From Pampus argenteus (Eukaryota; Chordata; Actinopteri; Scombriformes; Stromateidae), in contig CM072879.1 of the NCBI GenBank assembly GCA_036937835.1, positions 6,504,501 through 6,568,500 of the forward strand: DNA of 64,000 nt, read 5' to 3'. The notes below the pieces were generated by a model. The model had not been told where the DNA came from and did no database searches. It was given only the letters and a program-made list of their open reading frames with translations. This document shows positions 24,490 to 36,578 of the stretch, piece after piece. The position numbers and the translations under genes were made by a program. Position 1 is the first letter of the stretch; each line of letters begins with the position of its first letter.

Positions 24490-27400
24490 TCAGAAGCCGA
24501 AGATATCGTCTCCAAACGGGCTAAGGCTGTTGGGAGTGTTTCCATTGGTTCTGTCCCAGTCGGGTTCAGTAAGCCAGTCCTGAGGTGTCACCCCAATGTC
24601 CAGGACCTGGGGGTTAGTACGTGACACTGCCAGTCTGAGGAGACAGAGGATTAAAAGATGAATATTTAAAAAAATAGAAGTGTTTAAACTTAAAAGAATA
24701 AGGCTGGTTTTATTCCATTTGTTCTTTTTGTCGCACAAAAAAAGGGTACCCAGTCTCAAGCCCATCCGTTCTTACTCAAAATCTATGAAAAAAATAGCTC
24801 GAGATGTTTTAACAAATGCCGCGGATTTGGTGCACGAGTTATTATCTGTATTACTACAGACTGGACTGGCCCCGTGTTCATCCATGCAATCAAGTAATTG
24901 ACGATTTTGGTCTTTTCATGGGATTTGTTTGCAAAAAGATAAAAGAACATCACCAGCTCTATCCTTTTAAGGACAGAAGAATAATGTTATAACGACTATT
25001 TTTAGGACTGAAAAAAAGGTCTGAATGGTTTATGATGAACACGTGTAATATTAGAATAAGAACTGTATGTCTGTAAAGATCAACGTATGTTCTGGTTCTC
25101 AAAACTGGCATATTGAGGGTTGAATAAATAAATGACTAAATCCAGTAAGGTGATTAACTAGCATATATCAGTATGAAAAATTTCTCCCTCGTTTTCTGCA
25201 GGACATCAGGCTAATCTGTTGCTCCTTAGCTCCTCCCATTGCCGTTTAGGCCTCCCAGACATGTTAATATAACCTTAATCTGTTCTCATTTATGTCCCTC
25301 AGTTTGGCTTCCAACAGGTTTTCTCTTGGGATTAATAATGTCTACACGTCTGGGTGAAGTCATCAGGATTACAGCACGTTCAGCCCACCCGACTCACATG
25401 GGATAAATACTATGAGCTGAGTTCAAGTGACCCACTGCTCCCTTTTACACCCTCTGTGTGAAGTAGAGTTACGTTATTCCCACTTGCAGACAAAAAGAGA
25501 CTATTGTGTTTCACAGAAATGGTTATCAGAAGAAGAAATGTGTGGTAAGGATGAGATGGGTAGAGATGATGACATGTTTCACTTTGACTGAAATGCAACA
25601 CTTCTTTTCTGAACCCAGTCAATGATTATTCAAACTAGGAGGCAATAAAGGACACAGAAAGCTATTGAACACTATTGATGCCAGCGAAGACTAACATTAC
25701 TGACCTGTGAAACTGTTGTCGGGTTGATTATTGGATGGTAAAGGTTAAGGTTAGGTTAGTAATTAGGACTACTACACTAAGTAAGGCTTGTAACAGTTGA
25801 TAGTAGTGCTCAACTTTACCTGGAAATGAACCATAGCTATCCAGAGCACAGCTGGAGACACAAACAAATAGATTGAGGACAGTTTAAAGCGCTGCTGTCA
25901 AACCAAGTAATTTCTCATGGATTTTATTTACTCTCCTTCCATTTCCTGATTCTCTATATATAATCAGAAACTGGAGGATTTGTAGTGTGCAGTACACACA
26001 AATCATCAGTGAGTGACACTGTAGAGCTAAGCAGCATAAGAATAAACTACAATATACTGAGGAATTTGAAAAGGCAGATTTTGGTGATGTGGCATTTTAT
26101 GTGAATCAACAAGGATTAATTTCATATAATAGCAGAAATATTTGTAAAAAAATAAATAAATAAATAAATCTTACTTGGAGAAGGCTTCATCCAAACCATC
26201 TTCTATTTCCTGTAAAAAAAAAAAAACCCGCAGGGAAGAAGGAGTTAACAGTGTTACTCATTGTGGTTGCTTAAAGAAACAAGAAACATTTTTAAGACTT
26301 CTAAAACCGACTATGAATTGAAATGTTATATTTAGCAACACAGAGCCACAGGAGAAGAAGAAACTCTTACCCAGGCAGGGTTGTTGTTGGTCTCAGAGGG
26401 CCTGTGGTTGTCCAGCTGATCCTCCTCGACATTCCCGTTGGTCTCCACAACCACGTTCACACTGTCCTCAAAGTCCAGCAGGTTGTCTGTGGCAACATCT
26501 TCTGAAACAGAGTTTTAGTTTACACAGATGAGCTGAAGCTGTTCACGAGATAAAAAGTCTGTGGCTGTGCTAGAGGCTGTAATTCTCATCACATGAAAGA
26601 AAGTAAAAAAGCTTTTACCCGTCCCTTTCAGGCTCCCCAAGCTGTTCGATCTCTCCGAATGGGAACTGCTGCTGGCCTCTCCGGCTGAACCACACTTGAC
26701 TCTCTTCCCTTTCTCTAGAATAAAGAAGAGATATACAAGGACACAACAGCAGCAGGTCGAGACCAGTTAACAGCAGATATATATGTCCTTGATGCTTCAA
26801 GGCTGATTCAGTACAAACAACAGTGACAGACGCTGATAAAAAACAACTCCTCCATAGATTGTACGTGTGTGTGTGCGTTAGATATGGTGTGTGTGTCATT
26901 TCCAGGACTGAGAGTGATGATAGTGATTCCTACCTTCTTTGGCCACTTGCCAGAGTTCAAAAGCTACTGTAAAGGCCTGAGCTACAGTCAGAGCTACAGC
27001 CTGAGCCTGGAGAACAGGAGAAAAATGCACTTTGTAACAGATCATGGCTGGATAAACAAAAGAGTGCATTCATGTTTACCAACTCAAGAGTCACAAGCTT
27101 TGCGAGTAAAAAGATGGACAGACTCCAAATGATTAAAAAATATTGCTGTAAAAAAAGTGTGATTTGCGACAATGAAATAAATGAGAATAATATGAAACAA
27201 TAGACGTTTATGGTTGTTTATCGCTGTTTTTATGGATTTTACAAATGTGATTGATGATTTAATGGATGCTGGGTAAAAAAAGAAGTTAAGAAACAATAGC
27301 GAGGAGTTGTTGTTGTTGCAGTATTGTTTTAATACCATACTGCGATTTTGATGATTATATGAAGAGTTTTGTGATTGCAATTGTGTGACATTAGATTTGA

Positions 27401-29670
27401 TGAACAGTTCAACTATGTGTGATAGCACTGCAAACTAATACAGTCAGCTGGGACATTTTCGATGCTGATGATAATACAAATATGTTTCTACCCGTGAATA
27501 TTGTTGTCTTGCTTTCTATTTTGCAAACTAAAACTGCTGTAATTAATTAATGTGCTGTAATTGAACGTATTAAAAACTATTACATCAGGTAATCTAAATA
27601 TTTCAGTACATGCCGTGTAAAGGTGATTTACCATTTACCAGTTTCATGGAGACTAATAACAAAAAGCTAATTTAAAAAAAGTGGGCAATGCATATTATGT
27701 TTAACACTCAGAGAGGACAACAAGAGGTCATGAGCATGATCACAGGAACCAGGATAAGTGAGCAGCAAGCATTAAGGAAGGAGGGGCGTTAACATGTTAT
27801 CCTGGGAGAAAAAGGGATGAGTGTGGAAGCAGGTAAGAAGAGAAGAAAAGTGCCCTTCTGGTTTTCAACACGCAGGAAGACACAGGAAGATGACAAATGG
27901 CTTGAGCAGCCTGGCTTCTTGGGTTTCTTGGAGGGTGAGGTGAAAGAAAAGTATTCTATAGTGTCAGAATTGCACTGAAGAGGAGCATAGTTAGAGGACA
28001 AATGAGGACATGTTTACATCCCCTCAAACAGCAGAGATAAGGGCAGTACATTCATCAAGTTAGAAATGCAGAGAGCTGATCATGACAGAATTAAAAGATA
28101 AATTAAAAAAAATCATCATCTTTAATAAAAAAAAATAAAAAACACAGATTCTGCAGCCACACTACTCACTCACCACTTTCCTCTTGGAGCAGAGGTAGGC
28201 GTGGCACTCCAGTGTCCCGTTGAGGGTGTTTTGAGCGATATAAGCAAACACTTTATCGTGCAGTTTGTCCACTGTGCAGTATGAAATTCTGCAGGCCAGA
28301 GGTGATAGGTTAGACATACAACATAAAGCTCAGAGTTCACAAAAGGTAAGTAAGTCACGTGTTGCTCCAGCTACACTCAAACGTGCTTATTGACTTGCAG
28401 GTAGCACATTCATGAGTGCAACAATGTGGGGTTTTTGTTTTTTTACATGCTGCTCTGCACACACCTGTATATGGAGACATTTTCCAGGAGTTTATTGGTC
28501 ACGTTGTCGTACAGGACGATTCCCTGAGGAGAAACCTTCAGAGCGACCTTCTGAGGCTTCTTACCACTGGCTTTAGCCTGTTACACAGAAACAAACATAA
28601 ACAAAGCAATAGCATAAGCAATTTACAGAGTAACAAAAGTAATAGAAGTGAATTGAAGACATTTAAGACATTTATCTGACATTATTCTTTAATAACCTGA
28701 ACCAGAACATATTATGGTGTTTGACTGAATGACATCGTCAGCTCTCACCGTGGCAACAATCCTCTTAACTGCTGCTGCTGATAGCTCCTCTCCCTTGGGC
28801 TGGTCCACGAGGGTCATGCCGAGGTGACGAAGGTTAAAGGTCATACCTTCTAAGATGGTCTCCCTTGTGTCGGTCCAGTTTTCTGGAAGCTCTACAGACA
28901 AAAAAAAATTAAAATATTTGATCAAGAGGAGCTGTTCTCTTTGTGCCCATTCGTCTAGTTAAAAAGCATCAAATATTTGAGATGAGATGTGAAGATTTGC
29001 CCGACTTTCCGACTCACTTCATGTTCCAAAATAAATAACATTAGTCGTGAGAACATTCAAAGAGCTTGAGAAAAACAGAAATCAGAGGAAATGCAAACAG
29101 CCGATGTTGAACTTAAAGTTGAGCCATTTCATCTGATCTCTCTCTGAAGCTGAGAGCGGAAAACGGGGTATCTGGGTCAGAGATACCGTCGGTGTAATAA
29201 ATAAATATTTCAACTCCAAAACAACTTATAGGGCTTGACAATAAAAAGGCAAAGAGTTATACATGTATACATGGACTCTGACATTCTGTGATAAGAGGAA
29301 ATTGTGGTTTTCCTTTTTTAGAAAGTTCCATAATAGATATCTCCCAAACTAGGCCATAGAAGCGCATTCACTCTCTCAACTTTTGTGTTCACATTCACAG
29401 AAATAAAAAACGATAGCACACTGACAAAGGAATGAGGGGTGTAAAAACTGTAACCGCTGAAGGAACGGCTGCTGCCTCCATTGGTTTTCTTATCAGTTCT
29501 TGTCTGGCTCTGACCCTGTAGCTGTGTTTACAGACGTTTCCTCAGAGAATGAAAAAGGAGGGGAGACGGGTTAGGAAAGACGGGAGCGGAAAAACATCAC
29601 CATTACCTAGAAATTCATCCTCCTAGTGTTCACCTCCGCTGGGATGCAGTGCATACCACATACTCATGCA

Positions 29671-29704
<34 letters not shown>

Positions 29705-32700
29705 AAATAAAAACTCTCTGTTGCAAAAACATTAAAGTTCAAACCCGTGTTATAATCTTAGGAATCTAACACATACAATCACATCCTGCACTTTTTTTTG
29801 TGAAAGCCTTGAGTTAATAAGTGGTCAGAAGGAAACCCTCAATGAAGCCAATATCTTATTTTTGGATCAGTTTTAATGTAGACTGCTTTGCAAAACCAAC
29901 AGGCAACCACCAGGTACCAGGCACCACTCCAGAGCCAGAGAATGCAAAGCGCTTTGGGATCAAAGGTCAGCAACAGCAACACGTGAAAGGAAACAGCTGT
30001 GTTCACGTGTGACGACCGAAGCCGACTAAGACTTGGTGACCCTACTGTAAATACAACAAGTCAATCTCACCATCTGTGAGCAGCAAGAGGAAAAAAAAAG
30101 TAATAATACCCCAGCACCCTCAGCTTCTTAGGCATCCATCAAATCTGACAGTGAAGCATAAGTATCCATTTTGTGCATCAAAAACAAACAAACAAACAAA
30201 AAAAAACAAACTTTGTTGGGCACTCTGATCCAAAAGGGGCCCAACTGACAGGCAATTCACATCCGGGCTGATTTGTGTGTCTACACTAAACACTGAATCA
30301 CTGTGGAAACCGCCAACTGTTTCCCTACAACTCTACAACAGGGTGCCAAATAAGCTTTAAAAGTAAAAAAAAAACAAAAAAAAAAAACTTTTGCCACATT
30401 TAACTTTTCTTTCAGCTCCACTGAATTACTCCAAAGTTTTATGTTTTCAAGGAATCCTCATTAGTGGATGATGAGTGGATGTCAGGGGTCCCTGGCGATG
30501 CAGAAAAATCTGAACAAATATATGATAACATGTGTTGGTGCGGAAGTCTCTGCAGACGCCAAGTTAAACAAACATTTCAGAGGCATTTAGCCCCGAGTTC
30601 ACTCATCAGCCTGTGATGTGAGACACATGAACAGAACAAAAGTCACCTGACACAGGAGCAGCAGAACGACAGCTGAGACAAGAGTAAAGATATTACCAGA
30701 ATTCCCTGTGGCTATCTATCTATCTATACACACATATACATAGACACAATTAAAAAGTCTATTTTAAAATCATAAAAATCAGCACTAAACCTGATTAATT
30801 CACCTTGTGTCTTTAGTTTCTCTCACTGTGGCAGCTGCAGATGCATCCTACAGAGATCTGTGATTTCACTCCACACAGCCAAACACAGCCGATGGTTACG
30901 TGTTATACGATCAGTGTGCGCCTCTATTGCCTCTCATTGATTTTCCTGAGAAAACATGTTTTATTTTTCTTCTGATCTGGTTAATTTTAATCGAACATAT
31001 TGAATTCGATAAAGCCTGGTGCCCCTGCAGTCAGAAGGAACTAGATGGCTCTAAGATGGTCTTTTATTCTGGGTGCACGTGACACAGGCACCAGCGGGTA
31101 AGAGGATTAAAAAAAAAATCACAAAAATACAATAATTCTTTTTTCTTTTTTTTCTCAAACCACCACTGAAAACTTTTGGAAAGTCACTACAACTTGGTTG
31201 GTTCCCGGAGCCAAAGCCCAACTAGATCACCACACTTTAGTGAAATAACTGCTTCTGCTTCATCATGGGGTAGAAGATAAGCCTTCATTTGAGGAGGTGC
31301 CTGGGGGGGGAGAAAAAAAAAAAAAAGTCTCCCTCTGGCTGGTCCTTGACACTGGCAGTGTGCCGGTGTGGGTTGTCCAGGACGACCAACACATGGCAAG
31401 AAGAGCAGAGCGGTGGGTGAAGAGCTGGGAGCCCCCGTTTCAAATGGGGCAGTGCCCATAGGGTTGAATAGCTTTGTTGTTAAGGTGAGTAGCCATGCCT
31501 ACTGAGCTTTATTAGAGGCAATATCAGTTTGAAGTAGTGCTGCCTTCACCTGTCGTCCTTGGTCCAAAAATCAGTCCCTAAATAGATGGAAATGTAGGCT
31601 GATCATGACTTGGTTCTGTAGGCTGGAGTCAGACCTGGAAGTGTGGGTCATCGCTGGTGAGAAATGTGTGCCCTGCAGCCCAGAGAAGACCCTGTAATCT
31701 AAACTACAATACACTACTTTTATAACAAGTGGGTCAGTAGCTGCATTTACCAGGAGCTTTTAAATCCTCTAATAATAATAATCAGAGTAAGAGCACAGTT
31801 AGAGTCGAAATGCCTCACGATAAACAATTTACAAGACATAAGAAAGGGGTGAAAATAAAGCATTTTAATGCTCAGTTATTATATTTCTACCTGTTTCAGA
31901 TAAAAAAAGAAAATAAAAAAAGAAGAACAGCAGTAATATTATACAAGTGTTTTAATATAAAAGCAACGTGTATGTCACAACCATGCTTTCTGATCATTTA
32001 CTGTGGCGCGTTTAAATTGGACACCAAATTGAATTTCATCCATCGTATTATAAGTGATCACTTGTGGTCGCTCCACGTCGCTGCAGCCACTGACAGCTGT
32101 GCAGAAGTAACTACATTAACATCTCCCCCTTATTCACCGACACAGAAATATGCATGTAAAAGTGCATCTCGAATTCCTAATGCATTGCTATTTTTCCAGG
32201 TGAGCTACTAAGGTTACACACAGTAACGGGGGGGGAGATTTATGTAATCCACTCGGTTTTATCTAATGACCCTGTGTGTTTTATAACGCGCAGGGTTTGT
32301 GGCCTTTCTGATGGAATTTAAAACAGAGCGGCTTGAACCGGAGCCCACGGGGGGCCATGCACTGACTGACCTGCAGCATTCCTGCTTTGTCCTCTTGGTT
32401 ACGAGCAGGGAGCTTTCAGGCTCTCTAAGCTCGCCTGGGTCATTCCTCCACAAGTTTTACGGCCAAGATCAAGTGAGATTTGGTTTACAAAGTGGCCCTT
32501 GAATCCCATAATGGACACAAGAGTGGCCTTAAAAAAGGAGTTTCATGTTAATGTTGCTGTGTGGGCAAGCTCCTGCCCAGGTGAAGGGCCCTTGAGCAAG
32601 GCATTGAATTCACTGTAAATGCTAGTTCAGACCCTGACCTTCACTTTCCTGTAATGGAGTGGACAGGAAGAGGATTATCTACAAATCCAAAATACTGCTG

Positions 32701-33432
32701 GAGTAAGTAAACTCAACAAAACAATAACCTAAGTTATTCCACCACATCAAGGAAACCTTGCATTAGACTAGTAGGGGTCAATGCTGGGAAGAAGAAAAAA
32801 AAACATTTTCTAAAAACGCATGAAGCAAATATATAACTGAGGGTGAAAAACCCTTGTCGTCTTTTCCCTTGTTTCTTTTTGTCAGTCAGGTGGTTTATTT
32901 TATTCTGCCTAGTTCCAAAATAACATTTATTTCCGGGAAATTCCTGAAATGGGATAAACGTCATTACAAACAGTTATCCAATATCCACAGGAAAAAGCAT
33001 TGTCTGAGCCTGACAAAAGACGGCAGCTTTTTATCTACATTTTCCCCCTTTGTCAAACTGAAGGCGACTTACGTACGTACATAGGTTACACTACTAAATA
33101 TGTCAAACTTCATCTGTGTAACTTTTGTTGCGACAGTCGGCAACATGTCAGCATTTCGATATGTTTTACTTTTGAGACACAGCTCTAAACTTGTAGTATG
33201 TATTGTAATATTTATCGACCATTCGTGATTTTGGTAATTAAGGTAAAATTGGTGCAGCGGTAACAAGTCGTCACGGTGAAACTGTGAAACACAAATGTAA
33301 CTCTTCTTACTAGATTTGTCTCTCAAGCTAACACATTGTTTTCTTACTTCTGTGTCTGCCGGCAGTCCAGGACTGTTTCGCCATACTTGGGCTCCGGATA
33401 ATTGCTCTCCCAGCCGACTTTAGGGCATCCAT
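24490..33432 (-). CDS. ldlrap1: Low density lipoprotein receptor adapter protein 1 (ARH)
   Basis: Endocytic adaptor that links the NPXY tail of LDL-receptor family proteins to clathrin and AP-2; human loss causes recessive hypercholesterolaemia. Nine coding exons on the minus strand join in frame: 33432-33348, 28891-28749, 28577-28465, 28288-28174, 27006-26934, 26714-26619, 26501-26371, 26209-26175 and 24634-24490. They give 311 aa (human about 308). The start MDALKSAGRAIIRSPS matches the family. The PTB domain runs from about residue 40 to 175 (LPENWTDTRETILEGM, GEELSAAAVKRIVAT, CTVDKLHDKVFAYIA). The clathrin box is LLDFE at 216-220. The AP-2 beta-appendage helix is DGLDEAFSKLAVSR at 256-269, followed by TNPQVLD. 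The C-terminus ends DDIFGF. All splice sites are GT-AG. It is complete and looks functional. Confidence 0.97.
26868..26895. repeat. Imperfect TG repeat in ldlrap1 intron 5
   Basis: Short interrupted TG stretch, about 40 bases beyond the exon 5 donor. Confidence 0.5.
29671..29702. repeat. (CA)n microsatellite
   Basis: CA run of about 32 bases in the 4.4-kb ldlrap1 intron 1. The rest of that intron shows A-rich tracts and no second gene. Confidence 0.95.
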
Positions 33433-33720
33433 GTCGGTGTTAAAAAGTACAGATATTCGGTGAAGTTTGTTGGCGACTCCAGTGAAAATGTTGTTGACCG
33501 GACTGCTGATGGGGAGGATGGACTTGTGGTGCCTTCCAGTGCTGTCAGAAATCCCGCTATTTACGAGGTCAGCTCACGTGAAGGAGCGCAACAGACTAAT
33601 GCTGCATTCAGGTCACATGGTACATGTGATGTTTTTTTTTTTAGCTTTCATGTGGAGCTAATAAAAAAAACAGTCACACAACTCAATTAGCTGTTTAATT
33701 ATATTTATAATTGTGTTTGT
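33433..33720 (-). promoter_or_regulatory. Putative ldlrap1 promoter / 5'UTR
   Basis: Sequence immediately upstream of the ldlrap1 start codon on the minus strand. No TATA box was recognised. It is assigned only by position, and the exact transcription start is unknown. Confidence 0.35.
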
Positions 33721-34290
33721 ATTAGAGTGAATGTGCAAATGTCATCACAGTTTGTAGTCATATCGTTTCTTGTGCGAAAACTGTTGATTGTGACACATTG
33801 TTATGGAAAAATACAGATTTAGAAGGATTCAACCACTCTGTAAACTTTAGTTATACCGAATGTAGCATGTGACATTTACTGTTGGTATCTACTGTACATC
33901 ACCAACAAATTAAAACACGAAAAAAGCATTTTCTAATCATAATTTGTATTAATGTATAATCTTTTCTTTCTTTAACTTTCAGATGTATCTGAATTTTGTA
34001 CATGACAACTTATGACTTGTCTTCCTGGAAGTCTTTTCATTCCATTCAACAATAATAATGAAGCAACTTGTGTATTTTTTTTTAAAAACTAAGAAATATG
34101 TATTCACAAGAAGCATTTGAATACAGCATCAAGCCAGGCTTAAACTACATTTATCCTCTGCTTTTTAAATTAGAGGATGTCAACAAAATGCATGTAGCTG
34201 GCTTGCAGACCAACTCAATAAACTAATGGCTTGAAATGTTTGTGAATTGTTAGCCCATGCAGCTCTGATTTGAGAATATATGGCAATTAA
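33721..34290. other. Intergenic interval, nothing recognised
   Basis: AT-rich sequence between the ldlrap1 5' end and the likely end of the maco1 3'UTR. No gene, RNA or clear repeat was seen. Confidence 0.5.
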
Positions 34291-34294
34291 AAGG

Positions 34295-34300
34295 TTTATT
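34295..34300 (-). terminator. Candidate maco1 poly(A) signal
   Basis: AATAAA on the minus strand about 2.3 kb downstream of the maco1 stop codon. It would give a long 3'UTR (about 34.28-36.58 kb). Other ATTAAA candidates on the same strand lie closer, near 34.56 and 35.74 kb. Confidence 0.3.
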
Positions 34301-36578
34301 TGCCACATACTGTGTCTGAATTGTTGGCTTATCATTTTGGGACAAATACAAGATTTTAGTAAAATATGTCAATCTGATAAGGTTCTTTTACTTTATGCAC
34401 TAGTATGTGTTTCTTTTCCATCATCACAGCATGGTTGATATTGGATGAAATATTTATGTACTTTGCTCGTGCCAGAAACCAGAAACAGATGAACTAGACA
34501 CACACAGATCATGACGCGTACACAAACTGAACAGCTTGCATTGCCACCAGCAAGACTTTCTTTAATAGTAATGGTCAAAGTGAAAAGTGTGACACATCCA
34601 CCATCACTTTGAATAAAGAAATTAAACATGGTGGAACAATGAAAAGATAAAACAAAGCACTTTTTTTTTGTTTGTTAAAACCTTCTCTTCCTTCTACACA
34701 AACTTGTAAAAGCAACTTGAGAACTGAATTCACAATGCCAGAGCGATCCACAAAAATACTTTTCCAGGTAGGCAACATGACGTCACAACATGGTCAAATG
34801 GTTCAGGGGTAACCGTTTCCAACACAACACATTCACAGAATCCTTCCTGGTAGAAAACATAGGAAATCAACTGAATAAGATGGCAAATATCAAGAAAGCG
34901 CCACTCAAAGTTCGTAACAAATAAATAAACGTGTAAATAACACAATCAGTCCAACTGACCAGCTGCTGCTTCACCATGATCAGCCCAGAACCTTGTAAAC
35001 ACAACACCATCCAAATATGTTCTAAAGACACACACAAAAAAAATAACAGCACTCTTCTGCAAACATTATGCTAGCTACATCGATCAAAGTATGGATGGAA
35101 ACCAAACGTCAACACTTGGCACTTAAGAACTGAAATGAAATAAACAAAGAAAACATTCCTCAGTAAGTTCATGTACATTGTTGTAAACAACTAAATGCCA
35201 ACTCTAGGGCATGATAACAGACAATCAGTTTGGTTAATGTTTGGCATACCAAGACTGTGTCAAATGACTGTGTGAATGTGTGAAATGACATGTACCACAT
35301 CCAATGTTATGTTTTCCCATTGAGCTGTAATATTGTGATCAATTAGTAATGTCTGATATACAGGGTGACACTTAATTATTTTAGCCTTCAAATACTGATT
35401 TGAAATGAATGTGAGCAATCGTTAGCTGGTACAAATGAAACTCAGGCAAATCTAGAGATAGAGAGGAGACGGCTTTGGAGTTTGATGCTTTTTACATCCC
35501 AGGACTGCAAAGTATGTGGTTTCTGCATCTTAAAAAGAGAAATTGCAAGGCACTGTAAAAATCTGCAAATAATGGTAACGACGGGTTACCTAGACATCAT
35601 TAAATCCAGTGAACAATATGGCCTATTGGGTTCTAATTTGGTCCAGAGGGAGAGGAAAGGTGTCTGCAGCACACAGGTGAACACTAATAGGTTTTGGCAG
35701 TGCCAGGTCGAATCTAGCTGTAGCTTTTTCTTTTTTTTTTTTAATCTACATCTGTTTCATCCACTTACTAATAATCCTGGAGAATCCACAATTCCAGCAT
35801 TTAGAGAATAAATTATGTTGGAATATCTGAGGAACACAGCAAACATTGATCTGTTCAATATCACTATTTTTCAGAAGAAATCAACTGAAACATTACAAAA
35901 CAAACAATCACTGTTTTAAGTCAAAGGTGATATCAAAACATGAATAGTTTTACATTCATGTATCTCGCACAGGGCTTTACTTTACAGGTGAGCTTCTAAT
36001 TCAAATCTGAACTGCAAACATGTCTTCGGCCTTAATGTTAAACACCATGAAAAGCCAATTCTTATATAAATTCAAAGTATGGGTGTCAATCAATTTACTA
36101 GAGAAGAAAATATGGCTGTGTGTGTGTGTGTGTGTTGGGGGGGGCTCGTATACTGTACATCAAAAGAAGACTGACATGAAGCAATGCATGATGGCTCTTT
36201 AGTAGACAGTTGGCCAACACATTGTGTGTTCCTTTCTCCCCCTTTCATCAGATCACGCTGTCTAATGGCTAAATCCCAAATTTCAACAACAACAACAACA
36301 ACAAAAGAAAAATCCTATTGTTCACACACACACACACACCCCTCAAAATAATAGTTCTCATAATAGAACCAAAAAAAGGACCCAAATACACATATGTACG
36401 GAGGGGTGGTGTGCCTGGTGTGTGTCTGTGTTTTATGCTTTTGTGTTTTTTGTGTTTCATAAGGAGTGCAAAAAAAAGGGGCTGGTAAACTGAAAAATAA
36501 CCCAAAACCAGATCCGAGAGCTACACCAAAACAACGGAAAGAGAAAAGTTCTGTCTGACAAAAGTGTGGATGTCAGAG
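34301..36578 (-). other. Probable maco1 3'UTR
   Basis: Non-coding sequence downstream of the maco1 stop codon, AT-rich with T-runs and a short CA/TG microsatellite pair (36114-36135 and 36323-36340). It is assigned by position. A long 3'UTR is plausible, but its end is not proven. Confidence 0.4.

Noticed and set aside
30700..30760. CTAT/CACA repeats in ldlrap1 intron 1 as a possible CRISPR-like or satellite array
   Set aside because: Only a few tetranucleotide units with no spacers; ordinary microsatellite.
31187..31459. 90-aa minus-strand frame in ldlrap1 intron 1, with several short palindromes
   Set aside because: No similarity recognised, interrupted by a poly-A/T tract, and skipped by the ldlrap1 exon chain. 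Considered as a small RNA gene but no known RNA motif fits.
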